IMG/VR virus record: IMGVR_UViG_3300049783_000574
Span: 1-32,424 of that record
Length of the DNA: 32,424 nucleotides
DNA from: a virus
Reading direction: 5' to 3' (one strand)
Part shown: piece after piece, positions 14,404-21,032 of the stretch
Position numbering within the stretch: the stretch's first letter is position 1
How the letters are laid out: the number at the start of each line of letters is the position of its first letter
The notes under the pieces: model-generated
What the model was told of the DNA's origin: nothing
Database searches by the model: none
Seen by the model: the letters and a program-made list of their open reading frames with translations, nothing else
Translations under genes and position numbers: made by a program

Positions 14404-14649
14404 TTACCCATGCGTTTCATTGTCTTTCATAGTAGTTGCATCACAGTTTAAATCACTGCATTTTTTAGCTAAAACTCTTAGGTGCTTACATGTCAATATA
14501 GCTTTTCTAGCAGTGTGGAACCTGTAATACCCATCTTCACCTTTTCGTAAGCAGCCCATTAATTTATCTTCAAATGGACCTGTGTCACTTTCCCACCACA
14601 TTTCAATAAAATCTGTGTTGACTTTAAATTCTATTTCAGCATTTAACAT
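14404..14649 (-). CDS. Hypothetical early protein
   Basis: An 81-residue product; acidic N-terminal half (MWWESDTGPFEDKLMGCLRKGEDGYYRF), then a Lys/Cys-rich helical end (ILTCKHLRVLAKKCSDLNCD). First gene downstream of the consensus promoter at 14689-14717, and GAGG is present about 13 bases before ATG. No family recognised. Confidence 0.55.
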   Translation of the reverse strand: MLNAEIEFKVNTDFIEMWWESDTGPFEDKLMGCLRKGEDGYYRFHTARKAILTCKHLRVLAKKCSDLNCDATTMKDNETHG

Positions 14650-14688
14650 TTTAAGTTACTTCCTCGTTTGTTTCGCTTCAGTAACTAC

Positions 14689-14717
14689 AGCATAGACACA
14701 ATCGTCAATGGTGTCAA
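14689..14717 (-). promoter_or_regulatory. Leftward promoter with shared ACATYAGTGTTGACA element
   Basis: Minus-strand TTGACA (14712-14717) and TATGCT (14689-14694) are 17 bases apart. The shared 15-mer ACATTAGTGTTGACA covers 14712-14726. A second TTGACA lies 12 bases upstream. It serves the gene at 14404 and those beyond. Confidence 0.72.
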
Positions 14718-14730
14718 CACTAATGTCAAT

Positions 14731-14967
14731 TTAATTTATAAACGACGCCCTAACATAATGAATGCTTCTGTGCTCAGTCCTCCTGAGTGCGTCACCTACA
14801 TTTGCAGCAGTGCAGCCGTAGTGGTTGCCGATGTCTTTTAGTCTCATGCCGCAACCTATCATTTGTATTACTGATGACATTCTTTCTGCCCATACGTTTC
14901 TGTAGCCTAGCTTAAGGTCTAGTGATATGTTGTTACGTCTTCGCTGTGACTTCACAGAGTAATTCAT
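14731..14967 (-). CDS. Helix-turn-helix protein
   Basis: A 78-residue basic protein. Residues about 41-64 (MRLKDIGNHYGCTAANVGDALRR) form a helix-turn-helix like the one at 12034-12333; the N-terminus is basic (KSQRRRNN). ATG 14967 overlaps the upstream stop (ATGA). Likely a small DNA-binding regulator. The stop immediately precedes the promoter at 14689-14717, which it may control. Confidence 0.6.
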   Translation of the reverse strand: MNYSVKSQRRRNNISLDLKLGYRNVWAERMSSVIQMIGCGMRLKDIGNHYGCTAANVGDALRRTEHRSIHYVRASFIN

Positions 14968-15299
14968 CGCTTACCCCTTATGTTCGTACTCCATAACCCA
15001 TCGGATGACCCTGTCGTTGATTGTGCTTGCGCTGGTGGCGCTTTAGCTTGCTGCTTGATGCGTTCTATTTGCTCCTGTGCTGGCGTTTTAAATGTTGCCT
15101 CAGTTACTAAGCCAGCGTTTAAGTATTTACGTACCCTTGCTTGCATGTCAAAAATCTCATGCTCCGGAAATGACTGCCATATTTCAAGTTTGCATTGTTG
15201 ATTGGTAATCTTTCTAGATAATATTTTATTAGCCCAGACTGACGCTTGTAAATCTAGGTTTTCAAATAACTGCTGGCTTGGTGTTATGTTGTAAGTCAT
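14964..15299 (-). CDS. Hypothetical protein
   Basis: I choose ATG 15299 (MTYNITPSQQL), which overlaps the upstream stop as ATGA; an ATG five codons upstream (15314) is within the previous gene with no ribosome site. The 111-residue product is helical, with an Ala/Gln/Pro-rich linker (KQQAKAPPAQAQSTTGSS) before a short basic end (NIRGKR). No family recognised. Location after the replication genes suggests a DNA-metabolism accessory, but this is unproven. Confidence 0.55.
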   Translation of the reverse strand: MTYNITPSQQLFENLDLQASVWANKILSRKITNQQCKLEIWQSFPEHEIFDMQARVRKYLNAGLVTEATFKTPAQEQIERIKQQAKAPPAQAQSTTGSSDGLWSTNIRGKR

Positions 15300-15529
15300 G
15301 GCAAAGATACCCATTCCATTGCGTTGTCGTAATAACCCTTAACCCCGTTAATGCTAAAGGGCATGGTTCCGTTTGTTGTTAAATACAGCTTATGGCCATC
15401 CAGCAATCCGCCTTGACATACGAATTTTGTCTTTTTGACAGGCTTAAATTTAGTTCTAAAATCTAAAAACTTTTGCTTTGTAACCTTCCAATTTCCATTA
15501 CAGACCATTCCCGTTAGTCGCTTGCTCAT
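15296..15529 (-). CDS. Hypothetical basic protein
   Basis: A 77-residue basic, beta-rich protein (KFVCQGGLLDGHKLYLTT) with two cysteines. ATG 15529 overlaps the upstream stop (ATGA). Coupled on both sides. Function unknown. Confidence 0.5.
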   Translation of the reverse strand: MSKRLTGMVCNGNWKVTKQKFLDFRTKFKPVKKTKFVCQGGLLDGHKLYLTTNGTMPFSINGVKGYYDNAMEWVSLP

Positions 15530-15726
15530 TTTTTATCCTTCCTTTTTGACTGAAGCTTAAGCGCCTCTTTTATTGCTGTCGTGATTAAAGCAGTTGCCTT
15601 GCCCTTATAATCTCCACGCTGATAAGATGCAGAGTAATTTTTAACCGTGTCGTTAATAATTCCCACATCAACATTCTTTGAATTTAAATGGGAAACAATT
15701 AGTTTTTTAAATGATTCAAGTTCCAT
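15526..15726 (-). CDS. Hypothetical helical protein
   Basis: A 66-residue product with predicted helices throughout and a very basic C-terminus (KLQSKRKDKK). The ATG at 15726 overlaps the preceding stop as TAATG, in one of two copies of the junction repeat AAAGGTAGAGAAATAATG. Function unknown. Confidence 0.5.
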   Translation of the reverse strand: MELESFKKLIVSHLNSKNVDVGIINDTVKNYSASYQRGDYKGKATALITTAIKEALKLQSKRKDKK

Positions 15727-15741
15727 TATTTCTCTACCTTT
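15724..15741 (-). repeat. Second junction repeat, copy A
   Basis: AAAGGTAGAGAAATAATG on the minus strand: codes for KVEK and stop and carries the next ATG. Identical to 16008-16025. Confidence 0.8.
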
Positions 15742-16010
15742 TCATCAACATAAATCACACCAGCACCAGCACTTATTGATTTTTGAATCTCTCTTTTAAT
15801 TTCTAAGTTTTCCAGCTCACGCACCCGATCCATAGCTGTTTTAAAGCGTTCGTGATCTTCAGGCGTCCACGGGGTCGGGTCTATATAGTCACCTGTTGTA
15901 ATTATTCCGGTCTGAACAGATTTTGCAATATTTGATATACCATGATCAATATGCCCAATTGTTCCTACGTTTACATGTTTGTTAATTTTACTTTTTAAAT
16001 GATTACTCAT
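15726..16010 (-). CDS. Small protein with EF-Tu-like N-terminal motif
   Basis: A 94-residue product whose residues 12-24 (HVNVGTIGHIDHG) are identical or nearly so to the start of the GTPase P loop in elongation factor Tu (HVNVGTIGHVDHGKTT). The lysine and threonines that bind phosphate are replaced by ISN, so GTP binding by a standard P loop is unlikely. The rest (WTPEDHERFKTAMDRVRELENLEI) is helical and unrelated to EF-Tu. It lies between the replication pair and small genes. An EF-Tu mimic or a target-binding decoy is possible, as is chance or a domain reused from a host gene. Confidence 0.55.
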   Translation of the reverse strand: MSNHLKSKINKHVNVGTIGHIDHGISNIAKSVQTGIITTGDYIDPTPWTPEDHERFKTAMDRVRELENLEIKREIQKSISAGAGVIYVDEKVEK

Positions 16011-16025
16011 TATTTCTCTACCTTT
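16008..16025 (-). repeat. Second junction repeat, copy B
   Basis: AAAGGTAGAGAAATAATG on the minus strand, identical to 15724-15741; joins the DUF6475 gene to the EF-Tu-like gene. Confidence 0.8.
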
Positions 16026-16564
16026 AAATTACTTAGTTGCGTCAGCACTGTTGAAAACTCGTTCAGCTTCTTTACACCTTCCAAGCCTTGTATGTTGTTT
16101 GGCAGTTGATCGAACGGCTTCTTGCTAAATGTCTGGTAATGCTCTACAAACTTTTTCTGCATCCAAGGCGTACCCTCTGGAGCGTTGCAAATCGCTTTCC
16201 AAGTCATAGTGCTTACACACGCTGTTGTTATCGGGTCATTAAACTGAGGTGTACCATATTGACCCACACCTCGAATGGCTTTAGGTATGCTCAACCATGC
16301 TGCTTCAGCCATAAATTCCGCATCCGCATTGTTATCTTTTTTTGTTCCGTCAATATGCTTGATGATGCTAGCTGTTTTTAATTCAAACATACCTGCGTCT
16401 GGGTCTCTCATATGTGCATAAATTCCGGCTTCAACCTGCTCGATTGTGTAAGGCTTTAATATTTTCCACCACATCTGAACCCTAATTGCACTAAACTTTA
16501 TTTTATACTCTTCACCAGCACCAGCTAGTAATTCTTTAAACCTTGCATCATCTGATTTTTGCAT
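16010..16564 (-). CDS. DUF6475 replication-accessory protein (probable helicase loader)
   Basis: A 184-residue protein with the DUF6475 pattern: MQKSDDARFKELLAGAGEEY, then WWKILKPYTIEQVEAGIYAHMRDPDAGMF, AEAAWLSIPKAIRGVGQYGTP with FNDPI, and W-rich end. It directly follows and overlaps the DUF1376 initiator (TAATG at 16564), the typical initiator/loader order (O then P in lambda). The loader role is inferred from that order. It ends KVEK through the junction repeat. Confidence 0.75.
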   Translation of the reverse strand: MQKSDDARFKELLAGAGEEYKIKFSAIRVQMWWKILKPYTIEQVEAGIYAHMRDPDAGMFELKTASIIKHIDGTKKDNNADAEFMAEAAWLSIPKAIRGVGQYGTPQFNDPITTACVSTMTWKAICNAPEGTPWMQKKFVEHYQTFSKKPFDQLPNNIQGLEGVKKLNEFSTVLTQLSNLKVEK

Positions 16565-17376
16565 TAGTCTAGCTCCACGTTTTTAAATGTTTCTATGTTT
16601 TGCATAGTTGTTTGTGAGAATTGGTTGTTTTGATTGGATTTAACAGCATCACGATATTTTTCTAAGTTGGTATCGCTACGACAAATCATTTCAATGTCTG
16701 TGTGGCCTCCTTCAACTAGAAACGAGTCTTTAGCAACGTTGTCGATAGCTTGCTTGATTTCGTGTACTGGGTAGCCGTCCTTGAGTCGTGCGGATATTTT
16801 TGTTTTGCGTAGTGTGGTTAGCGACGTCCTTGATCCTTTATTCATGATAAAAACCCAATGATTAAAGATTTCGTTTATCAAACTAACGTCAACCTTGGGA
16901 GACAAGTCTTTTTCTTTTACAGATAGTTCTTGGTTAATGGTTAGTGGTTCTTGGTTAGTGGTTAATGGTTTATGGTTAGGTGTAGCTTCGTTGGATAAAT
17001 CACTCGAACCGTTCACGACATCAGCACGCTTCGTGCTATTTACATCACCTACCGTTTCCTTTCTCTTTTTTTCGCGGTCAATAGCTATGCGTTTATTCGT
17101 AACCCTGTTCGCCTGATATGCCTCCAAATCATCTTGGATTCTAGACTGCGTATAGGTGCCTTCAGACTCTTTAAAAAACTTCTTTAGGACAAATTTAACA
17201 GCGTCAACTTCAGCTTCTGAAGAAGCCCAAACCCAATCAATAGCTTCATCAATCGTTGGGAAATCCTCACGGTCATAGCACGCATCTATTAATAGGTTGT
17301 ACGCTCCGTGTTGCAAGATGGATAAACGTCCAGCTTTTTTGTGGTAATCACCGATATTTTTTTTGTAGTAATGCAT
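16564..17376 (-). CDS. DUF1376 replication initiator (O-like)
   Basis: A 270-residue protein. Residues 1-90 (MHYYKKNIGDYHKKAGRLS, GAYNLLIDACYDREDFPT) match DUF1376, a winged-helix N-terminal domain found in O-like phage replication proteins. Residues 134-151 hold a 7-residue repeat (NHKPLTT/NQEPLTI) encoded by seven 7-bp repeats, an iteron-like cluster, as origins often lie inside initiator genes. The C-terminal region (about 170-240) is helical and may contact the loader. ATG 17376 is three bases after the AP2 gene stop. Confidence 0.78.
   Translation of the reverse strand: MHYYKKNIGDYHKKAGRLSILQHGAYNLLIDACYDREDFPTIDEAIDWVWASSEAEVDAVKFVLKKFFKESEGTYTQSRIQDDLEAYQANRVTNKRIAIDREKKRKETVGDVNSTKRADVVNGSSDLSNEATPNHKPLTTNQEPLTINQELSVKEKDLSPKVDVSLINEIFNHWVFIMNKGSRTSLTTLRKTKISARLKDGYPVHEIKQAIDNVAKDSFLVEGGHTDIEMICRSDTNLEKYRDAVKSNQNNQFSQTTMQNIETFKNVELD
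16930..16978. repeat. Seven 7-bp tandem repeats, candidate replication origin
   Basis: Seven consecutive copies of DTGGTTA (plus strand): TTGGTTA ATGGTTA GTGGTTC, TTGGTTA GTGGTTA, ATGGTTT ATGGTTA. Two differ at the last base. They lie inside the DUF1376 gene and are AT-rich on both sides, the layout of iteron origins such as lambda ori in O. Confidence 0.6.
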
Positions 17377-17379
17377 AAT

Positions 17380-17964
17380 CTAACCCTCTATCACATAGTT
17401 TAATAGAGCGGTTCTGAGTGGCTCAGATTGTTGGTTTGCTATCTCTGCTATGTGTTTGTACTTAAATGCCTTGTAAACCTCGTGAGCTTGTAGTTCTGAA
17501 TTAAAATAACCTAAAGTTTTTCTTTTACCATTAACGCTGCATTGAGCGCGATATTTTCCTTCTCTTTTCCTAAAGTCAACACCTATAAGACACCCCCCTC
17601 TAAGTCTTTTGCGGTCGGTTAAAAGCTTATTGATAGATTGGTCAACAAAAATGCAACCTGAAGATTTATAAATTTTGTTACCTTGAAGTAATATGTCTTT
17701 ATCAAGATGCTTTCCTTTCCAGTCTTGTTTTTCCATCCACGACTTAAATACGCTAAAAATCAACCATTTATCATCAACTGTAGAGCCAGCACAAGACGGA
17801 CTAAATATTTGATATTTTAATGAATAGCATCTAGCCAGCATATTAGTCCAAGACCTGTAAAAAGGACAAAGCTCTTTTTTGCCATTGATTATAGATAACA
17901 CCTTGTAATCAGCGTCATTAATTCCGACACCATAAATTAATTTTTTAGTTGTGACTTTTGCCAT
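17380..17964 (-). CDS. AP2-domain HNH-like endonuclease or DNA-binding protein
   Basis: A 194-residue protein with C-terminal AP2/ERF domain at about 126-176 (LIGVDFRKREGKYRAQCSV, GYFNSELQAHEVYKAF), a DNA-binding fold shared with phage homing endonucleases. The N-terminal half (YRSWTNMLARCYSLK, WLIFSVFKSWMEKQ, HLDKDIL, GCIFVDQSINKLL) is the region seen in homing-type phage proteins of this class; no complete HNH signature is visible. It has no overlap with neighbours (3 bases to the replication gene, a 156-base gap upstream), unlike the rest, consistent with an inserted mobile gene. Confidence 0.65.
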   Translation of the reverse strand: MAKVTTKKLIYGVGINDADYKVLSIINGKKELCPFYRSWTNMLARCYSLKYQIFSPSCAGSTVDDKWLIFSVFKSWMEKQDWKGKHLDKDILLQGNKIYKSSGCIFVDQSINKLLTDRKRLRGGCLIGVDFRKREGKYRAQCSVNGKRKTLGYFNSELQAHEVYKAFKYKHIAEIANQQSEPLRTALLNYVIEG

Positions 17965-18018
17965 TTTATATTTCTCCTAATGTAAATTAAACCTCTGTAA
18001 ATATCTCTGATAAAGACT

Positions 18019-18045
18019 GCCCAGCTTATTATCAGTAAGCTGGGC
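18019..18045. terminator. Strong hairpin upstream of the AP2 gene
   Basis: A perfect 10-bp stem (GCCCAGCTTA with TAAGCTGGGC) with a 7-base loop. No long U-tract follows on either strand, so intrinsic termination is uncertain; it may attenuate or stabilise the mRNA. A -10-like TATAAT lies nearby on the minus strand at 18086-18091. Confidence 0.5.
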
Positions 18046-18085
18046 TATTTACATTGGTACTATGAACGGGGAGTTCACATTTAGT

Positions 18086-18091
18086 ATTATA
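18086..18091 (-). promoter_or_regulatory. Possible -10 box for the AP2 gene
   Basis: A TATAAT on the minus strand in the gap between two genes; no good -35 box at 16-18 bases. An inverted repeat GAAC-N5-GTTC (18064-18076) lies downstream and could be an operator. Weak. Confidence 0.3.
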
Positions 18092-18120
18092 CTCTTGTTT
18101 TAGATTGATTTCACGTTAAT

Positions 18121-18360
18121 TTAATCGTCACACTTTAAAACATCAGGGTTATACAGTGCTAGCCATGCTATGCAAACTTGATTAAATTCATCAACTGTTA
18201 ATGGATTACCCATAGGTGCATCCCATGTAGAAACACATGCAAAGTTTCTATGCTGTGATATAGATAAACCTTTGGCTTTAACCCCCACAGGATTTCCATC
18301 TTCATTTGTTATGTAGCTTAGAAAATCCGGCTTTTCAAATTCAATTACATTACTCATCAT
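18121..18360 (-). CDS. Hypothetical protein
   Basis: I start at ATG 18360 or the adjacent 18357 (MSNVIEFEKPDFL), with GGAG at 5 or 8 bases; an extended frame to 18399 overlaps the lipoprotein gene and has no ribosome site. The 79-residue protein is acidic with several Cys and a region (LSISQHRNFACVSTWDAP) that resembles a small enzyme fold but matches nothing I know. It follows the lipoprotein gene by 14 bases. Confidence 0.5.
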   Translation of the reverse strand: MMSNVIEFEKPDFLSYITNEDGNPVGVKAKGLSISQHRNFACVSTWDAPMGNPLTVDEFNQVCIAWLALYNPDVLKCDD

Positions 18361-18374
18361 GTCAACTCCAACTT

Positions 18375-18590
18375 TTAATTTAATTCGACTATCTTGCAAA
18401 CGCTGCCTTCAATAGCTATGTAACGGTATATCTGGCCGTCAACTTTATATCTGTAATAATTGTTCTGTATTGCAAACCCAGCATCACCAACTGCTATTAA
18501 AACGTCATCACAGTATAGTGATTCTTTGAAAGGCTTATCATGCAAGCATCCGGTTAAGGTTATTGCTGCTAGAATTATTATTGATTTCAT
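18375..18590 (-). CDS. Small lipoprotein
   Basis: A 71-residue product with a signal sequence MKSIIILAAITLTGC and a lipobox LTGC (residues 12-15), so it is likely acylated at Cys15 and anchored in the membrane. The mature 57 residues are charged with two cysteines (LYCDD and SVCKI). Phage lipoproteins of this size often block receptors or DNA entry of other phages (superinfection exclusion); here that is inferred only. ATG overlaps the upstream stop. Confidence 0.65.
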   Translation of the reverse strand: MKSIIILAAITLTGCLHDKPFKESLYCDDVLIAVGDAGFAIQNNYYRYKVDGQIYRYIAIEGSVCKIVELN

Positions 18591-19123
18591 GGCTTAAATC
18601 CTATTCTAAAATCATGGTAAACATCACGTATTGGCATTTGCAAACCTTGCGGTGTAAATATGTAAACGCACACTGGAAATTTCGGGCCTTGCTTCTTGCC
18701 TGCTTTATCCAAAAACTCTGATCCATCTGGACGTAAAAAGTTAAGCCTAAACGGCATGTGGATCACGGTATCGGCGTGTTTGCGGGCTAGCCTTGTATAG
18801 CCTACCTCTGTCTTGTCGGGTATTAACATTAGTGTTGTGTTGCCGCCCATGGTTGACTCCCAACTAGACTTATCAATCCAAGGTTTTATATTGGAGTAAG
18901 GCGGGTTGCAGTAATTAATACGCCCCCAGTCACAAAAACTATCAAGCCCATTAATACCCTCGTCAATAGAGTAATAGTCTTGAGCCTTGGCTGTGTTTTT
19001 AGAGGAGCAGACATCAAACCCGATTATCAAATTGGTAAAGTCTTCAAGAGACTTAATAAACCACCATGGCGTTTGTGCGCAATCCTGTTCTGACTCTGGG
19101 GTTGTTGAATTATTAAGATTCAT
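18587..19123 (-). CDS. DNA N6-adenine methyltransferase (Dam-like, phage type)
   Basis: A 178-residue protein of the phage N6-adenine methylase family. It has TPWW (18-21), FDVCSS near 36-41 (binding region for S-adenosylmethionine, DVCAS type), and the catalytic NPPY at 73-76 in INYCNPPYSNIKPW. The end FPVCVYIF fits the conserved strand. It methylates adenine in phage DNA, perhaps protecting it from host restriction. Coupled at both ends by four-base overlaps. Confidence 0.85.
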   Translation of the reverse strand: MNLNNSTTPESEQDCAQTPWWFIKSLEDFTNLIIGFDVCSSKNTAKAQDYYSIDEGINGLDSFCDWGRINYCNPPYSNIKPWIDKSSWESTMGGNTTLMLIPDKTEVGYTRLARKHADTVIHMPFRLNFLRPDGSEFLDKAGKKQGPKFPVCVYIFTPQGLQMPIRDVYHDFRIGFKP

Positions 19124-19311
19124 TTCATGTCCCGAATTACAACGGTTGTTTTAGTCTCATAGATTACATAGCCTAGACTGACGTATAATGCATTTCTTGA
19201 GCGTCCGTTAAATAGTGCGTCCATGCCGCTGGGATACGTGTCACGATGCGTCTGCAGTGCTAGCATAGCTTTGGGTTGTAATGGGTCGCAGTTAAATGTT
19301 GTTTTCTTCAC
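19120..19311 (-). CDS. Hypothetical small protein
   Basis: A 63-residue product with GTG start overlapping the upstream stop (GTGA). Basic, helical N-terminal half and a beta end (YVIYETKTTVVIRDMK). No family recognised. Confidence 0.5.
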   Translation of the reverse strand: MKKTTFNCDPLQPKAMLALQTHRDTYPSGMDALFNGRSRNALYVSLGYVIYETKTTVVIRDMK

Positions 19312-19631
19312 GTTTTAGGCTCCTTTAGTGCGTTAAATTCCTCAACAATTTTGTTGTATGCTGGTACTGGCACAATTAAAACATTGTCGCACGATAGTAG
19401 GGATGGGAAGGCTTCACTAACAGCGATAGATAGCTTTTCAATTCCTTTTTCTAGCTCAACAATACGGTTAACGTCTGCTAGTGAGCGAATAGGATATTCT
19501 GGCATTGTGTTTTTCCAGTTCCACTCACCTTGCTCATTTAACTCACAGTAAATATCATCAAAAAACTTAAACTTGCTATCTACAATTGAAGTGTTAGGTG
19601 GCGCATTATCTATAATTTCTTGGTCTTTCAT
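19308..19631 (-). CDS. Hypothetical protein
   Basis: A 107-residue acidic protein. It ends FNALKEPKT, where ALKE again comes from a CCTTTAGTGC-type junction, as in KALKEVK and RALKEQVK further downstream, so it belongs to the junction-repeat family in a diverged form. The C-terminal helix (VPAYNKIVEEFNALKE) is coiled-coil-like. Function unknown. Confidence 0.5.
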   Translation of the reverse strand: MKDQEIIDNAPPNTSIVDSKFKFFDDIYCELNEQGEWNWKNTMPEYPIRSLADVNRIVELEKGIEKLSIAVSEAFPSLLSCDNVLIVPVPAYNKIVEEFNALKEPKT

Positions 19632-19641
19632 TGTTTTATAC

Positions 19642-20037
19642 CTACCTTATTATTGCTTGAATTACTTCTTCACTAAATGGGATTTCATAACCCTCGTCTT
19701 GCATGGCTCTTATCATCTCAAGCCAGACTTGTTTTTCGTGCCCGAATGTTGAGCGGTATTTACCCGGGTTAGTTGTTCTGTTATATGGGTGCTTGCTCAT
19801 TAAATTATGCAACTCAAATGGAATTGGCATAATAGCTAACTCACCAACACGCCAAGATACGCCGTTAATTTTGCGCTTAGTTTTAGCTCCAAGAATGTGA
19901 TCGACTTCAAAAGCTGGTGTTACACCTCTTATGTGTGAATATTTATCTTTTAGCCAGTTTGATTCTTTTGCAAATTCAACTAATGTTTCCATCCAGTCTT
20001 TTTCTGCTTTTGTTTTAACGTGCCCTTTACTTATCAT
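19642..20037 (-). CDS. HNH-like nuclease (Ref/NinG/DUF968 type)
   Basis: A 131-residue protein with VDHILGAKTKRK (about 45-56), MPIPFELHN (72-80) and a C-terminal FGHEKQVWLEMI, a layout resembling the HNH-like RecA-dependent nuclease (Ref) and NinG/DUF968 families, where D-H-I, a second H-N and a helix of this style form the metal site. Identity to any named family is uncertain. Such nucleases act in recombination or DNA processing. It overlaps the upstream gene by 11 bases; ribosome site AAGGTGAT. Confidence 0.5.
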   Translation of the reverse strand: MISKGHVKTKAEKDWMETLVEFAKESNWLKDKYSHIRGVTPAFEVDHILGAKTKRKINGVSWRVGELAIMPIPFELHNLMSKHPYNRTTNPGKYRSTFGHEKQVWLEMIRAMQDEGYEIPFSEEVIQAIIR

Positions 20038-20230
20038 TTGGTATCACCTTAAAGCTGTGTGTTGTGCCTCTCGTCTCTCTGGCATAAACTACACAATCTG
20101 TAAATGTGCTTACATAGCAGTATTGATTTTCGCCGGATATAAACCCAAGCCACATGACATCATCTACTCTGTCCATTGCTTCTTTTAAGCTTAATTCTGA
20201 TGTGTTTTCTATAATTATTTTACTTTTCAT
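20027..20230 (-). CDS. Hypothetical small protein
   Basis: A 67-residue product with alternating strands and a helix (SELSLKEAMDRVDDVMWLGF). ATG overlaps the upstream stop (ATGA). No family recognised. Confidence 0.5.
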   Translation of the reverse strand: MKSKIIIENTSELSLKEAMDRVDDVMWLGFISGENQYCYVSTFTDCVVYARETRGTTHSFKVIPNDK

Positions 20231-20721
20231 GATTGACCATCCGCTTTTTGCTTTTCTTTGAAAAATTCAGAGTCCCTTGGTATTAAGAATTTAACGCCCT
20301 TATCAACCATCCATTGTTCATGCTTTAGACATGCCATAAACCGTTGCCCTTTGTCTGCAACGTTATCACCGGATTTAGACCATGAGAGTCGTTCACCTTC
20401 TTTATTATTGCCAAGATGCACCGACGTAAACAACTCGTGAGCGTCTTTCTCGTTAAAAGGCCGTTTACCGTACCATTCGCCGCTTGCCTTGGTCATTAAG
20501 GGCATAACAGAGCCGTTAGCAGCCATAAAATTAGCTGTTGAAGTCATCCAAGACCGCCACAACCTAGACATTCCCCACTTACCTATGCTGCCGTCAAACT
20601 CTTCAATCGTAACTAAAACAGGTTTATTGCTAGCATTCATAATATCGACAATGGTTGCCCATAATCGCTTGCCATCTTCGCCGCTGGTGGCTCTGTTGAT
20701 TAGTGTTGTTTGCTTATCCAT
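20227..20721 (-). CDS. NinB-like recombination protein (tentative)
   Basis: A 164-residue protein. N-terminal KRLWATIVDIMNASNKPVLVTIEEFDGS and the Trp-rich middle (WGMSRLWRSWMTST) recall NinB-type recombination mediators, which follow the same KPxxVTIxE beginning and then tryptophan-rich helices. The C-terminal half is different (ERLSWSKSGDNVADKGQRF), so identity is weak. It is next to the HNH-like gene as in the lambda nin region. TAATG coupling upstream. Confidence 0.35.
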   Translation of the reverse strand: MDKQTTLINRATSGEDGKRLWATIVDIMNASNKPVLVTIEEFDGSIGKWGMSRLWRSWMTSTANFMAANGSVMPLMTKASGEWYGKRPFNEKDAHELFTSVHLGNNKEGERLSWSKSGDNVADKGQRFMACLKHEQWMVDKGVKFLIPRDSEFFKEKQKADGQS

Positions 20722-21032
20722 TATTTTAAATCATCCGAGTTTTCACAGCCTATTTTCATGCCGCAAAGGTTTGTATATTTAACAATTGTTTCGGGGCAGT
20801 CATCAATCCATACGTCAGCTTTAAAGCAGTGCTGCTTCTGTTTGCCTGCTGTGTAAATAATGTCAATTCCTAGACGTTCCGCGTCAGACTCTATATATGC
20901 GTTATTTGCGTTTTCTGGCCTGTAGGTAACAAACGTAACTGAGTGACCTCTTGCCACGCAATGATTTACAAATGCAGTCCATAAAACAGGGTCTTCTGTG
21001 TATGTTTCGTCATAATCTAATGCTATTTTCAT
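20721..21032 (-). CDS. HAD-superfamily phosphatase
   Basis: A 103-residue protein with motif I DYDET (D6, D8, T10), motif II T36 (VTYRPEN), K71 as motif III and D77-D78 (WIDDCPE) as motif IV. This minimal HAD core resembles small phage and bacterial nucleotidase-like phosphatases. The substrate, perhaps a nucleotide or a nucleic-acid end, cannot be told. TAATG coupling with both neighbours. Confidence 0.78.
   Translation of the reverse strand: MKIALDYDETYTEDPVLWTAFVNHCVARGHSVTFVTYRPENANNAYIESDAERLGIDIIYTAGKQKQHCFKADVWIDDCPETIVKYTNLCGMKIGCENSDDLK

Noticed and set aside
15738-16010. True elongation factor Tu fragment
   Set aside because: Only about 13 residues match; the rest is unrelated and the nucleotide-binding GKT is absent, so it is not annotated as an EF-Tu gene.
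18064-18076. GAAC-N5-GTTC as a LexA/DinR-type SOS box
   Set aside because: Spacing (N5) fits neither the Gram-positive nor the known proteobacterial LexA consensus, and AACGGGGAG is a common ribosome site in this genome.
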